DNA of 64,000 nucleotides from Cherax quadricarinatus (lineage: Eukaryota; Arthropoda; Malacostraca; Decapoda; Parastacidae), in NCBI RefSeq assembly GCF_038502225.1, contig NC_091346.1, forward strand, positions 12,701,687 to 12,765,686, written 5' to 3'. Position numbers and translations under genes: made by a program. The notes beneath the pieces were generated by a model. The model had not been told where the DNA came from, made no database searches, and was given only the letters and a program-made list of their open reading frames with translations. How positions within the stretch are numbered: the stretch's first letter is position 1; each line of letters begins with the position of its first letter. Of this stretch, positions 10,826 to 23,010 are shown one piece after another.

Positions 10826-13800
10826 CATATAGTCTAATGAACTGTTTTATTCCAGAGTCATTTAGCCTCAGGAACTGTTTTATTCCAGAGTCATACAGTC
10901 ATAGGAACTGTTTAATTCCAGTCATATAGTCTCACTAACTGTTTTATTCCAGTCACATAGTCTCGTGAACTCTTTTATTCCAGTCATGTAATCTGAGGAA
11001 CTGTTTTATTCTATAGTCATATAGTCTCAGGAATTTATTTTTTCCAGTCAAATAGTCTCAGGAACTGTTTTATTCCAGTCATGTAGCCTCATGAACTATT
11101 TTATTCCAGGTCATATAGTCTCAGGAACTGTTTTACCGCAGAGTCATATAGTCTCAGGAACTGTTTTATTGTAGTCACATAATCTCATGAACTGTTTTAT
11201 TCCAGTCATATAGTCAAATGAACTGTTTTATTCCAGAGTCACATAGTCTCAGGAGCTGTTTTATTCCAGAGTCATAGTCCCAGGAACTTTTTTATTCCAG
11301 TCACATAGTTTCATGAACCGTTTCATTCCAGGGTCACATAGTCTCAGGAACTGTTTCGTTCCAGAGTCACATTGTCTCAGTAACTGATTTTTTCCAGAGA
11401 CATATAGCCCCAAGAACTGTTTTATTAGAAAGTAATATAGACTTAGAAACTCTCTTACTCCAGAGTCATACAGCCTCAGGAACTGTTTATTCCAGTCACA
11501 TAGTCTCAAGAACTATTTTATCCCGACGTCATATTGTCTCATACAGTCTCAGGAACTGTTTTATTCCAAAGTCATATAGTCTCATGAACTGTTTTATTCA
11601 AGAGACATATAGTCTCAGGAACTGTTTTATTTCAGAGTCATATAGTCTCAGGAACTGTTTTATTCCAGAGACATATAGTCTCAGGAACTGTTTTATTTCA
11701 GAGTCATATAGTCTCAGGAACTGTTTTATTCCAGAGACATATAGTCTCAGGAACTGTTTTATTCCAGAGCCATATAGTCTCAGGAACTGTTTTATTCCAG
11801 AGTCATATAGTCTCAGGCACTGTTTTATTCCAGAGACATATAGTCTCAGAAACTGTTTTATTACAGTCATGTAGTCTCATGAACTGTTTTACTCAAGTGT
11901 CATATAGTCTCAGGAACTGCTTTACTCCAGAGTAAAATTGCCTCAATAACTGTTTTTTCCTGTAATATAGTCTCAGAAACTGTTTTATTCCGGTCATGTA
12001 CTCTCATGAGGTATTTTATTCCAAGGTCATATAGTCTCATGAACTGTTTTAGTACAGACTCATATTGTCTCAGAAACTGTTTTATTCCAGAGTCATATAG
12101 TCTCATGAACTGTTTTAGCCCAGACTCATATTGTCTCAGGAACTGTTTTATTCCAGTCATATAGTTTCAGGATCTCTTTTACTCCAAAGTCATATAGTCT
12201 CTTGAACTGTTATATTCCAGAATCATATAGTCTCAGGAACTGTTTTATTCTAAAGTCATATAATAGTCTCATGAAGTGTTTAATTGCAGAGTCATATAGT
12301 CTCAGGAACCGTTTTATTCCCGAGTCCTTTAGTTTCAGGAACTGTTTTACATCAGTCTTATGGTCTCAGGAACTGTTTTATTCCAGATTCATAAAATTTT
12401 ATAAAATGTTATATTAAAGATTCATATAGTCTCTGGAACTGTTACATTCGACACTCCTATAGGCTCAGGAACTGTTTTATTCCAGAGTCATATAGTCTCA
12501 TAAACTGTTTATTTCCAAAGTCATATAGTCTCAGTAACTGTTTTACTCCAGAGTCATAGTCTCAAGAACTGTTTTATTCCAGTTACAGAGTTTCATGAAC
12601 GGTTTTATTTCAGTCACATAGTCTCACGAACAGTCTTATTCCGGTCATATAGTCTCATGAACTATTTCATTCCAGGGTCATGTAGTCTCAGGAACGGTTT
12701 CATTCTAGAGTCATATTGTTTCAGGAACTGATTTATTCCAGAGTCATATAGTCTCAAGAACTGTTTTTATTAGAGAGTCATATAGTGTCATGAACTGTTT
12801 TATTCCAGTCATATAATCTCGCGTGAACTGTTTTATTTCAGGGTCATATAGTCTTACAAACTGTTTTATTCCAGAGACATGCAGTCTCGTGAACTGTTTT
12901 GTTCCAGACTCATATAGTATCAGGAGCTGTTTTATCCCAGTCATATAGTTTCAGGAACTCTCTTATTCCTGAATCTTATAGTCTAAGGAACGGTTTTATT
13001 CTAAAGTCAAATAGCCTCATGAACTGTTTTATTCCAGAGTCATGTAGTTTCACGAACTGCTTTATTCAAGTCATATGGTCTCAGGAACTGTTTTGTTCCA
13101 GACTTATATTGTCTCAGGAACTGTTTTATTTCAGTCTCATAGTCTCGTGAACTGTTTTTTTCCAGAGTCATTTAGTCTCAGCAACTGTTTTATTCCAGAG
13201 TCATAGTCTCAGGAACGGTTTTATTCTGGTCATAGAGTCTCATGAACTGTATCATTCCAGAGTCCTATTGTCTCAGGAACTGATTTATTCCAGGGTCACA
13301 TAGTCACAAGAACTGTTTTTATTAGAGAGTCAAATAGTGTCAGGAACAGTTTTATTCCAGTCATAAAATCTCATGAACTGTTTTATTCCAGGGTCATATA
13401 ATCTCACGAACTGCTTTATTCCAGAGACATATAGTCTCATGAACTGTTTTATTCCAGACTCATATTATATCAGGAACTGTTTTATAACTAGTAGTATAGT
13501 TTCAGGAACTCTCTTCCAGTTTCATATAGCCTCATGAACTGTTTTTTTCCAGTATCATATAGTCTCAGGAACTGTTTTATTCCAGAGTCATATAGTCTGA
13601 GGAATTGATTTATTCCAGTCACATAGTCTCAGGAACTGTTTTATTCCAGTCATATAGTCTCAGGAACTGTTTTATTCCAGAGTCATATAGTCTCAGGACC
13701 TGTTTAATTCCAGTCATGTAGTCTCAGGAATTGTTTTATTCCAGAGTCGTATAGTCTCAGGAACTGCTTTATTCAAGAGTCATATTGTTTCAGGAAATGT

Positions 13801-16800
13801 TTTATTCCAGATTCATAAAGTTTCAGGAACTGTTTTATTCCAGGGTCATATAGTCTTAGGAATTCTTTTATTCCAGAGTCATGTTGTCTCAGGAACTGTT
13901 TCATTCCAGAGTCTTATATTCTCAAGAACAGTTTCATTCCAGTCATATAGTCTCGTGACCTGTTTTATTCCAGGGTCATATAATCTCACGAACTGCTTTA
14001 TTCCAGAGACATATAGTCTCATGAACTGTTTTATTCCTGACTCATATTATATCAGGAACTGTTTTATAACTAGTAGTATAGTTTCAGGAACTCTCTTCTT
14101 CCAGTTTCATATAGCCTCATGAACTGTTTTTTTCCAGTATCATATAGTCTCAGGAACTGTTTTATATTAAAGTCATATAGTCTCATGAACTGTTTTATTC
14201 CAGAGCCATATAGTCCAAGGAACCGTTTTATTCCAGAGTCATATAGTTTAAGGAACTGTTTTACTCCAGTCATATGGTCCCAGGAATTGTCTTATTCCAG
14301 GGTCATATAATTTCATAAAATTATTTATTCCAAAGTCAGGCAGTCTCAGGAACTGTTATATTCGACACTCATAATCTCAGGAACTGTTTTATTCAAGAGT
14401 CGTATAGACTGTTGAACTGTTTTATTCCAGAGTCACATAGTCTCAGGAACTGTTTTATTCCAGTCATGTAGTCTCATGAACTGTTTTATTCCAGAATCAT
14501 GTAGTCTCAGGAACTGTTTTATTCTAAAGTCATATAGTCTCATGAACTGTTTTATTCCAGAGTCATATAATCTCAGGAACCGTTTTTTTCCAGAGTCACA
14601 TAGTCTCAGGAACTGTTTTATTCCAGAGTCATAGTCTCAGGAACTGTTTTATTCCAGTCACATAGTTTCATGAACTCTTTTATTTCAGTCACGTACTCTC
14701 AGGAATTGGTTTTACCGGTCATATAGTCACATGAACTGTTTCATTCTAGGGTCATATAGTCTCAGGAACTGTTTCATTCCAGTGTCACATTGTCTCAGGA
14801 ATTGATTTATTCCAGAGTCATGTAGTCTCAAGAACTGCTTTATTGGAGAGTAATATAGACTTAAGAACTGTTTAACTCCAGAGTCATATAGTCTCAGGAA
14901 CTGTTTCATTCAAGAGTCACATAGTCTCAGGAACTGTTTTATTCCAGCCATAAAGTCTCAGGAACTGTTTTATTCCAGAGACAAATAGTTTCAGGAACTG
15001 TTTTATTCCAGTCACGTAGTCTCAGGAACTGTTTTATTCCAGGGTCATATAGTCTCAGTAACTGTTTTATTCATAAGTCATATAGTCTCAAGATCTGTTT
15101 TATTCCAGAGTCATATAGTCTCAAGATCTGTTTAATTTCAGTCATGTAGTCTCAGGAACTGTTTTATTCCAGAGTCGTATAGTCTCAGGAACTGCTTTAT
15201 TCAAGAGTCATATTGTTTCAAGAAATGTTTTATTCCAGATTCATAAAGTTTCAGGAACTGTTTTTTTCCAGAGTCAAATAGTCTCAGGAACTCTTTTATT
15301 CCAGAGTCATATAGTCTGAGGAATTGATTTATTCCAGTCACATAGTCTCAGGAACTGTTTTATTCCAGTCATATAGTCTCAGGAACTGTTTTATTCCAGA
15401 GTCATATAGTCTCAGGAACTGTTTCATTCAAGAGTCACATAGTCTCAGGAACTGTTTTATTCCAGCCATAAAGTCTCAGGAACTGTTTTATTCCAGAGAC
15501 AAATAGTTTCAGGAACTGCTTTATTCCAGTCACGTAGTCTCAGGAACTGTTTTATTCCAGGGTCATATAGTCTCAGTAACTGTTTGATTACAGAGTCATA
15601 TAGTCTCAGGAACTGTTTTATTCCAGAGTCATATAGTCTCAGGACCTGTTTAATTAAAGTCATGTAGTCTCAGGAACTGTTTTATTCCAGAGTCGTATAG
15701 TCTCAGGAACTGCTTTATTCAAGAGTCATATTATTTCAAGAAATGTTTTATTCCAGATTCATAAAGTTTCAGGAACAGTTTTTTTCCAGAGTCAAATAGT
15801 CTCAGGAACTCTTTTATTCCAGAGTCATATAGTCTGAGGAATTGATTTATTCCAGTCACATAGTCTCAGGAACTGTTTTATTCCAGTCATATAGTCTCAG
15901 GAACTGTTTTATTCCAGTCATATAGTCTCAGGACCTGTTTAATTCCAGTCATGTAGTCTCAGGAATTGTTTTATTCCAGAGTCGTATAGTCTCAGGAACT
16001 GCTTTATTCAAGAGTCATATTGTTTCAGGAAATGTTTTATTCCAGATTCATAAAGTTTCAGGAACTGTTTTATTCCAGGGTCATATAGTCTCAGGAACTC
16101 TTTTATTCCAGAGTCATGTTGTCTCAGGAACTGTTTCATTCCAGAGTCTTATATTCTCAAGAACAGTTTCATTCCAGTCATATAGTCTCGTGACCTGTTT
16201 TATTCCAGGGTCATATTGCCTCAGGAACTGTTTTATTCCAGAGTCTTATAGGCTCAGGAACTGTTTTGTTCCAGAGTCATATAGTCTCAGGAACTGTTTT
16301 ATTCCAGAGTCACATAGCCTCATGAACGGTTTTATTCCAGAGACATATAGTCTCAGGAACTGTTTTATTCCATAGGTATATAGTCTCAGGAACTATTTCA
16401 TTCTGGTCTTATAGTCTCATGACCTGTCTTATTCCAGGGTCATATTGTCTCAGGAAATCTTTTAATCCAGAGTCTTATAGGCTCAGGAATGATTTTATTC
16501 CACAGTCGTATAGTCTCAGGAACTGTTTTATTCCAGAGTCATACGGTCTCATGAACGGTTTTATTCCAGAGACATATAGTCTCAGGAACTGTTTTATTCC
16601 AGTCATAAAGTCTCAGGAACAGATTTATTCCAGGGTCATATGGTCTCAGGAACTGTTTTATTTTTGAGTCACATAGTCTAATGATCTGTTTTTTTTCCAG
16701 GGTCATATAGTCTCTGGAACTGTTTTAATCCAGAGTCATATTGTCTCAGGAAGTGTTTTATTCCAGAATCATAAAGTCTAAGGAACTGTTTTAATGCGGT

Positions 16801-17253
16801 CATAAAGTCTAGTGAACTATTGTATTCCAGGGTCATACAGTCTCTGAAACTCTTTTATTCCAGTCATATAGTTTCATGAACTGTTTCATTCCAATGTAAG
16901 ATTCTCTCTGTTTTATTCAAGAGTCGTGTAGTCTCAGGAACTATTTTATTCCAGGGTAATATAGTCTCAGGAACTGTTTTATTCCAGAGTCATATAGTCT
17001 AAAGAACTGTTTTATTCCAGAATCATATAGTCTCAAGAACTGTTTTATTCCAGAGTCATATAGTCTCTGAAACTGTTTTATTCCAGAATCATATAGTCTC
17101 ATGAACTATTTTATTCCATAGTCATATAGTCTCAGGAACTGTTTTATTCTAGTCATATTGTCTCAGGTACTGTTTTATTCCAGTCATATAGTTTCAGGAA
17201 TTCTTTTATTCAAGACTCATGTAGTCTGAGGAACTGTTTTGTTTCAGAGTCAT
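10826..17253. repeat. 33-bp satellite, block 3, with higher-order duplication
   Basis: The satellite resumes after the solo LTR. A composite block recurs near 13585-13830, 15310-15420 with 15600-15770, and 15830-16070. Each carries the same ordered variants (gtctgaggaattgatttatt, gtctcaggacctgtttaatt, tgctttattcaagag, catattgtttca). This is a higher-order repeat of several hundred bp. The last five bases (gtcat, 17249-17253) are the target-site duplication of the Gypsy element. Confidence 0.95.
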
Positions 17254-17415
17254 TGTGAGGGAAAAGTTCAATAGATAGGAGTAGCGAGGGAGTATATAGT
17301 AACAATAGTTTCATTGCCGGCTACTTGTTAAGGTAGGGTAAGTCAAGCTCCCGCTATTCCCGCCTTTTTTCCCCCTCCCCGAAAGTGATAGTTTGCTTGC
17401 CGGCTACTTGTTAAG
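17254..17415 (+). repeat. 5' LTR of the Gypsy element, truncated
   Basis: About 162 bp match the start of the 3' LTR at 37324 (tgtgagggaaaagttcaata through ggctacttgttaagg). The match then stops and internal sequence follows. The 3' LTR has this ggct(a/g)cttgttaagg motif twice in its first 180 bp, so a deletion starting in the repeated motif removed the remaining 850 bp or so of the LTR together with gag. Confidence 0.88.
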
Positions 17416-17492
17416 GCACATGTATAATCATTTCTGATAAGCTGTTCCCTAACCTTAAAGAAACTCATTCCTCTGCTATACTTTCAGACTAC

Positions 17493-17816
17493 TTGGGCCG
17501 TACGGACACTTTTCCTACCATCCCTTGTTACATTAGGTCTAAATGGTTCACAGGTTGGTCTGAAGCCGTACTAGCTCCCATCACTTCAAGCTCCGTACTA
17601 ATAGGTAATGTAAAAGGTACCATTCTTCCTTCTGAGGTTGACCTTTCATCACCAAAGGTGGATGTAAGCTTTTCAGATCCTCTTCCTCTAGAGTCAGAGA
17701 AGCCCCTCGAAAGTCCAGATGAGACAATGTCTCGGAATATTCATATGGGATTAAAAACCAGTGATGCTACTTTCGAAAGCGAGGTAGTAGGATCACCGGT
17801 TCACTTGTTAGATTAA
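17493..17816 (+). pseudogene. Possible Gypsy protease C-terminal/linker fragment
   Basis: A 107-aa frame (starting MGRTDTFPTIPCYIRSKW) sits between the truncated LTR and the integrase. A segment APITSSSVLIGNVKGTI could be the C-terminal strand of a retroviral-type protease followed by a linker, which is where a protease lies when integrase comes next. I do not see the catalytic DTG/DSG, so the N-terminal part of the domain is absent or was deleted with gag. The assignment rests mainly on position. Confidence 0.4.
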
Positions 17817-17849
17817 AGTGAAGATATCACCTCCGATACCATAAATGTC

Positions 17850-19396
17850 TTGACTAGGGTTCAGACCAAAGCCCATGCTTTCCCTACTGTCCATCCTTTG
17901 ATTTTCCCTGACTTTAAGCCTTTAGATGTATCGAAGGACTCCTTTGTCAATTTACAACGTAATTGCCCTTCTCTTCAGAATTGCCATAATGCCGCTAAAC
18001 AAAATGAAGTTATCCAAAGGAAAAACTTTTCATATAAATTTGAATATAAAAAAGGTATCTTGTGCAAGTCAGTATTCAAATTAAATTCGGATGAGATAGA
18101 CTATTCCATCTTAGTTGTTCCAAGTCAATGCAGAGAGACTGTTCTTAAAATAGCTCATGACCTGCAAGTGGCCGGACATTTCTCGCATCGTGAAACCTTA
18201 AATAAAATTAGGGAAACCTATTTTTGGCCAAAAATGTCCTCAGATGTCACTACCTATTGTATATCGTGTAAAGTTTGCCAACTGTTATCCTCCCGAGGTA
18301 CCAGGCGAGTACCTTTGGTCAAAATGCCAATCTTTATGGTACCGTTTGAAAGAGTAGCTATTGACATCGTTGGTCCTTTATCTCCACTTTCATCTGGGGG
18401 ACATAGATATATATTAACATTAGTTGATTATGCTTTGAGTTTCCCTGAAGCCGTTCCCTTAAAGACCATAACTACTACAGAGGTGGCTGAAGCCCTTTTG
18501 TCCATCTTCTCCAGAGTGGGCATCCCTAGAGAAATTTTGTCTGACCGTGGGACACAATTCACATCTGACTTAATGCAACATCTATACCAACTTCTGGGAG
18601 TGAAGCCTCTCTTCACCACACCCTATCATCCCAGCTGTAATGGGAGGATTGAACGCCAGCATTCGATTCCCAAGTCCATTTTAAGGAAACATTGCTCCCT
18701 TAAACCTAAAAGTGGCATCGTTACCTACCCTGTGCTTTGTTTGCCATGAGGGAAGTTCCCAGTGACTCTTTGGGGTTTTCACCTTTTGAACTTCTCTATG
18801 GTAGACAGGCCAGAGGCCCATTGCCCATCCTTCATGACTTATGGACTAATGAGGAGGTAAATGCTGAGGTTCAGTCTTCTTACAAGTTTCTCATTGACCT
18901 TAGATCCAAACTTGAGGAGACCTCTGACATAGTTTCGAAAAACTTAAGCTTGTCAATGGACCAGTACAAAACATATTTTGATTCCAAAAGTCAGAGGAGA
19001 AGTTTTAAAGTAGGAGATGAAGTTCTGGTACTTTTGCCTATCAAGTCAAATAAATTATTAGTAGCATGGAAAGGTCCATATAAAGTATTAAAAATTTGTG
19101 GGAAAGTTGACTACCTCATAGAAGTCAAGGGGAAACCTAAGCTTTATCATATCAACATCATTAAGAAATATTACCGAAGAAATTCGGTTAACTGCCTTAA
19201 TAACTTTGAATTAGTTTTTCCACACGAACTTGATAAGACAACTGAAGAATGTAAGGTGTGCGTAATTGACACCTCTAACTTAGACTATGATGAAGAACTA
19301 CATGACTTGGTGACTCTTGACCACTCGGACGCAACCAACATTAATATTAATGAATCTTTGGATGACCATAAGAGACATGACTACTTCAATGTGTGA
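17850..19396 (+). pseudogene. Gypsy integrase, frameshifted near the C-terminus
   Basis: The first frame (17850-18749) has the HHCC zinc-binding module (AGHFSHRETLNKIRETYFW then CISCKVC) and the DDE core: Asp in AIDIVGPL, Asp in SDRGTQF, Glu in NGRIERQ. Around 18710-18740 the frame shifts and protein similarity continues at 18737-19396 (FAMREVPSDSLGFSPFELLYG, then the GPY/F module WKGPYKVL, then YHINIIKKYY). The enzyme inserts element cDNA into the genome. Its position upstream of RT is opposite to the usual Ty3/Gypsy order. The frameshift makes this copy non-functional. Confidence 0.9.
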
Positions 19397-19399
19397 GCA

Positions 19400-19819
19400 A
19401 CTTTTCAGACGTCTTTACTGATCTTCCAGGTGTTACCTCCACGGTAGTCCATAAGATTGACTTAGTGACGGACAATCCCATCAAACGAAAATTATACCCA
19501 GTTCCAGTTCACCTTCGGATGCATTTGACCGAGAGGTAGACAAATTATTAAAACTAAAGATCATTGAACCTTCAGTATCTTCATATTGCTCACCAGTAGT
19601 CATGGTTAAGAAGGAGGATAATTCATATAGACTTGCTATTAACTTCAGAGGCCTTAATGCTATAACTTGGTGGGATGCTGAGCCTATGCCCTTAATAGAT
19701 AGCGATCTACACAAACTTTATGACGCTTCCTTCTTTTCAGAGATTGATATTGCGCAGGCATATCATCAAGTAATGTTAGATTCTTCTAAACAGTACACCG
19801 CTTTTCCTACACACCAAGG
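19400..19819 (+). pseudogene. Gypsy reverse transcriptase, N-terminal part (interrupted)
   Basis: The fragment reads from FSDVFTDLPGV through a Gypsy-type RT start (LLKLKIIEPS, SYCSPVVMVKKEDNSYRLAI, INFRGLNAIT, DIAQAYHQV, TAFPTHQG). A frame change lies near 19500, between the VPVHLR segment and the DREVDKL segment. At 19826 the sequence turns into the 3' tail of a CR1-like LINE. The frame would continue directly into 36325 if the LINE and one copy of its duplication actgat were removed, so the LINE insertion is the cause of this break. Confidence 0.9.
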
Positions 19820-19825
19820 ACTGAT

Positions 19826-19976
19826 AAGAACATAAGAACATAAGAAAGGAGGAACACTGCAGCAGGCCTGTTGGCCCATACTAGGCAGGTCCTTTACAAT
19901 TCATCCCACTAACAACATTTGACCAACCCAATTTTCAATGCCACCCAAGAAACAAGCTCCGATGTGCAAGTCCCTC
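19826..19976 (-). repeat. CR1-like 3' UTR and terminal short repeats
   Basis: On the minus strand the LINE ends in ccagtatgggccaacaggcc, ttcctcctttcttatgttct and repeated tatgttct units. The same tail ends the second copy at 43697, which confirms that the two belong to one family. Short tandem 3' ends instead of poly(A) are typical of CR1. Confidence 0.85.
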
Positions 19977-21038
19977 TCAAATCCAACCCCTCCCACTCAT
20001 GTACTTATCCAACCTAAATTTGAAACTACCCAAAGTCCCAGCCTCAATAACCCAACTAGGTAGACTGTTCCACTCATCAACTACCCTATTTCCAAACCAA
20101 TACTTTCCTATGTCCTTTCTAAATCTAAACTTATCTAATTTAAATCCATTACTGCGGGTTCTCTCTTGGAGAGATATCCTCAAGACCTTGTTAATATCCC
20201 CTTTATTAATACCTATCTTCCACTTGTACACTTCGATCAGGTCTCCCCTCATTCTTCGTCTAACAAGTGAATGTAACTTAAGATTCTTCAATGCTATGTA
20301 TTAATTTAGTCATCCTACGCTGAATGTTTTCTAACGAATTTATGTCCATTCTGTAATATGGAGACCAGAATTGAGCTGCATAATCTAGGTGAGGCCTTAC
20401 TAATGATGTATAAAGCTGCAGTATGACCTCTGGACTTCTGTTGCTTACACTTCTTGATATAAATCCCAGTAATCTATTTGCCTTATTACGTACGCTTAGG
20501 CATTGCTGTCTTGGTTTAAGGTTGCTGCTTACCATAACCCCCAAGTCCCTTTCGCAATCTGTATGGCTAAGTTCTACATTATTTAACTTATAAGTGCTAG
20601 GGTTATGGACACTCCCGAGCATCAGAACCTTGCATTTATCTACATTGAACTGCATCTGCCACTTTTCTGACCAAGAGTAGAGTTTGTCTAAATCCTCCTG
20701 AAGTTCCCTAACATCTACGTTTGAATCAATTATCCTACCTATCTTCGTGTCATCGGCGAATTTGCTCATATCACTAGTAATTCCTTCATCAAGATCATTG
20801 ATATATATTATAAACAACAAAGGCCCAAGACTGATCCCTGTGGAACCCCACTTGTTACTGATCCCCACTCGGATTTAACCCCATTTATGGACACTCTCTG
20901 CTTCCTGTCTGTGAGCCATGATTCGATCCACGAGAGCACCCTTCCCCCAATGCCATGAGCTGCTACTTTCTTCAACAGTCTTTGGTGCGGAACTCTATCA
21001 AATGCCTTACTAAAATCTAAGTAAACAATATCAAAATC
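19977..21038 (-). pseudogene. CR1-like ORF2, C-terminal half of the reverse transcriptase
   Basis: On the minus strand the RT begins at FDIVYLDFSKAFDRVPHQRL and continues through SGVPQGSVLG, LLFIIYINDLDEG and the catalytic KFADDTKI to the post-RT region (PHLDYAAQFWSPYY, NIQRRMTKLIHSI, YWFGNRVVDEWNSLP). There are at least two frame breaks: one near 20810-20870, just after the GVPQGSVLG block, and one near 20280 where a short segment present in the sister copy at 44180-44220 (NLPYEERL) is lost. The N-terminal RT blocks are absent, because the palindrome boundary at 21039 interrupts the domain. Confidence 0.88.
21033..21038. repeat. Left candidate target-site duplication of the palindrome (aaaatc)
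   Basis: The hexamer aaaatc lies at the LINE/palindrome junction and recurs at 34181-34186 on the other side. It is short and A-rich, so chance matching is possible. Confidence 0.5.
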
Positions 21039-21155
21039 TCCCTTCCGGAAAAAGGCCTTCCACTGGAGCATCCCTTCCGGTTTAGGCCTTCCACTGAGGC
21101 ATCCCTTCCGGTTTAGGCCTTCCACTGAGGCATCCCTTCCGGTCTAGGACCAGCA
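21039..21155. repeat. Palindrome left edge: tandem units of about 32 bp
   Basis: Units of the form atcccttccggtttaggcct followed by tccactgaggc repeat about 3.5 times. The mirror is at 34065-34180. The left edge starts with tcccttccgg, while the right edge carries an extra partial unit, so the two termini differ by roughly 20 bp. Confidence 0.85.
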
Positions 21156-21232
21156 GCTGGAGGGTCACCTTTTCACACCTAGGTGTTACTTCCGGTTTTG
21201 ACCATGACCTCGCCCTCGAGACTACCTCACCC

Positions 21233-21420
21233 TTGACCCCCCCAACCAATACCCCCGCCCACGACCCCCCCCTTCGCGACCCCCCCTTCACGACCCCACC
21301 GTCGCGCCGCGCGCCCGCCCGCGCGCCCGCCCGCGCCCTTCGCGCCTTCTGCTGCGCCTTCTGCTGCGCCTTCTGCTGCGCCTTCTGCAGCGTCGTCCGG
21401 ATCGCCCCCGCGCCTCGAAT
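21233..21420. repeat. GC-rich block, left arm
   Basis: Very GC-rich sequence with gcgcgcccgcccgcgc and an 11- to 12-bp tandem repeat gccttctgctgc. The reverse complement is at 33780-33970. The surrounding DNA is AT-rich, so this block stands out sharply. Open frames here are compositional. Confidence 0.85.
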
Positions 21421-21469
21421 TTTTTTTTTTTCTCCTTGGATCGATTTTTTTCGAATTTTTTTTTGAATT

Positions 21470-22030
21470 TCATTTTCTTGTGCTCTCCATCTCCTCGGAT
21501 CAAATTTTTTGGTTCCCCCTATCACTTTCATTCTCCCCCTCATCCCAAAATTTCTCGAAATCAAAGTCTCCACTTCCTCGGATCCCCCTCCCACTTTCAC
21601 CCCCCCCCACCCCCAAAAAATTTCTCAATATAAAGTCTTTTGGATCCCCCCCCACTTTTTCGAAAAAATCTCCTCGGATCAAGTTTTTTGGATTCCCCCC
21701 TATGGGGTTTTCGAAATTCTTCTCCATCTCCTTGGATCTAGGTTTTTTTGGGTACCCCCCTTTCACCCCAAATTTTCTCGACAATACCATGACTCCATCT
21801 CCTCGGATCAAGTTTTTTGGATTCCCCCCTCCCCCCCAAAATTTTCGAAATTCTCCATCTCCTTGGATCAAGGTTTTTTTGGGTACCCCTCCTTTCACCC
21901 CAAATTTTCTCGACAATACCATGACTCCATCTCCTCGGATCAAGTTTTTTGGATTCCCCCCTATGGGGTTTTCGAAATTCTCCAATTCCTCGGATCAAGT
22001 TTTTGGAATGCCCCCCCCCTCTGGGTATAA
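21470..22030. repeat. cctcggatcaagttttttgg repeat cluster, left arm
   Basis: A set of imperfect repeats built on ccatctcc(t/c)cggatcaag, ttttttggattcccccctat and ttttctcgacaataccatga, with periods of roughly 60-130 bp. The mirrored cluster at 33130-33770 has a different number and order of units, so this part of the arms evolves by unit gain and loss. Long overlapping ORFs on both strands here reflect the repeats. Confidence 0.85.
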
Positions 22031-22112
22031 GCATTCAAAATGGACTCCTCCTATGGGGGCATGCTCTCACTAAGTCAAATGACCTAATGAAGGGTGTTTA
22101 CTCGGCGGTCAG

Positions 22113-22167
22113 TGACGTCACGTGTTGACCCAGCACACAGGTTGAATCAGGACTGACAGTGACGTCA
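22113..22167. promoter_or_regulatory. Two TGACGTCA (CRE-type) octamers, left arm
   Basis: Full CREB/ATF-type palindromes lie at 22113-22120 and 22160-22167. They are set in short partial repeats (cacaggttgaatcaggactg, cacacaggctgaatcttgtc). Mirrored copies are at 32986-32993 and 33032-33039. The match is exact, but binding or promoter function is only inference. Confidence 0.45.
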
Positions 22168-22689
22168 CGCGCACACAGGCTGAATCTTGTCGATCCTTTT
22201 AGTTCATTCAAGTTAATAAGGGGACACAGTACATCAGAAAGGCACATTTTTTCGTTAATACCCACAATTTCTTTACAACACAAGTCTAGACATTTTTTTA
22301 ACTATTTCATCTCAGGTCACTCCCCACGAAGTAACCTCCCCCCCACCCTCCCAAACCCTCACACTCCAACCAACACCTCACAATTTTCACTCATAACCCC
22401 AATTTTTCTCGTTTTAACCCTTTTTGTTCATTAAAGTTAATAAGGGGACACAGTACATCAGAAAGTCACCACATCGCTTACATCCACTTTCGTTAAATTC
22501 ACTACTCACAATTTTACATATTACGAAGTTAAATACGCACTTTTACTTTGAACATCTTCAAAAACACTCTCATAAATCATTTGAATACTCACAAAAATAC
22601 CTTTATACATTTCCAAACAACACTGAAATACTCCAAAAACATCATTCGAACACCCCCAAATCACCTCTGAATACTCCCAGAACACCTTC

Positions 22690-23010
22690 ATAAGTACTCT
22701 TGCACATCATTTGAACACCTTCATAAGTACCTCAAAAAACACTCATCAAAACACCTTTCATTTGTACACCTTCCTTCACCTTTGTACACCTTCAAAAACA
22801 CCTTTGAATACTCACATAAACACCCTTGAACACCTTCAAAACACCTTTGAATACTCACATAAACACCCTTGAACACCTTCAAAACACCTTTGAATAACCT
22901 CAAAACACCTTTGAACACCTTCAAAACACCCTTGAACACCTTCAAAACACCCTTGAACACCTTCAAAAACAACATTTGAACACACTCAAAACACCTTTGA
23001 ACACCTTTGA
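22690..23010. repeat. 21-bp minisatellite, left arm
   Basis: Units of the form caccttcaaaacacccttga, with variants aaacacctttgaatactcac. The mirror is at 32140-32430. The 21-bp period gives a repeated 7-aa frame (VFKGVLK on the minus strand), which is not a gene. Confidence 0.85.

Noticed and set aside
2914..17253. Dozens of 60-150 aa ORFs with NCFIPESYSLR or GIKQFLRLYDS repeats
   Set aside because: They follow exactly from the 33-bp unit (eleven codons), occur on both strands and shift frame at each 31-bp variant.
21233..21600. Arg/Ala-rich and Pro/Ser-rich ORFs in the GC-rich block as a basic DNA-binding protein
   Set aside because: Compositional frames from a GC-rich tandem repeat, disrupted in the mirrored arm.
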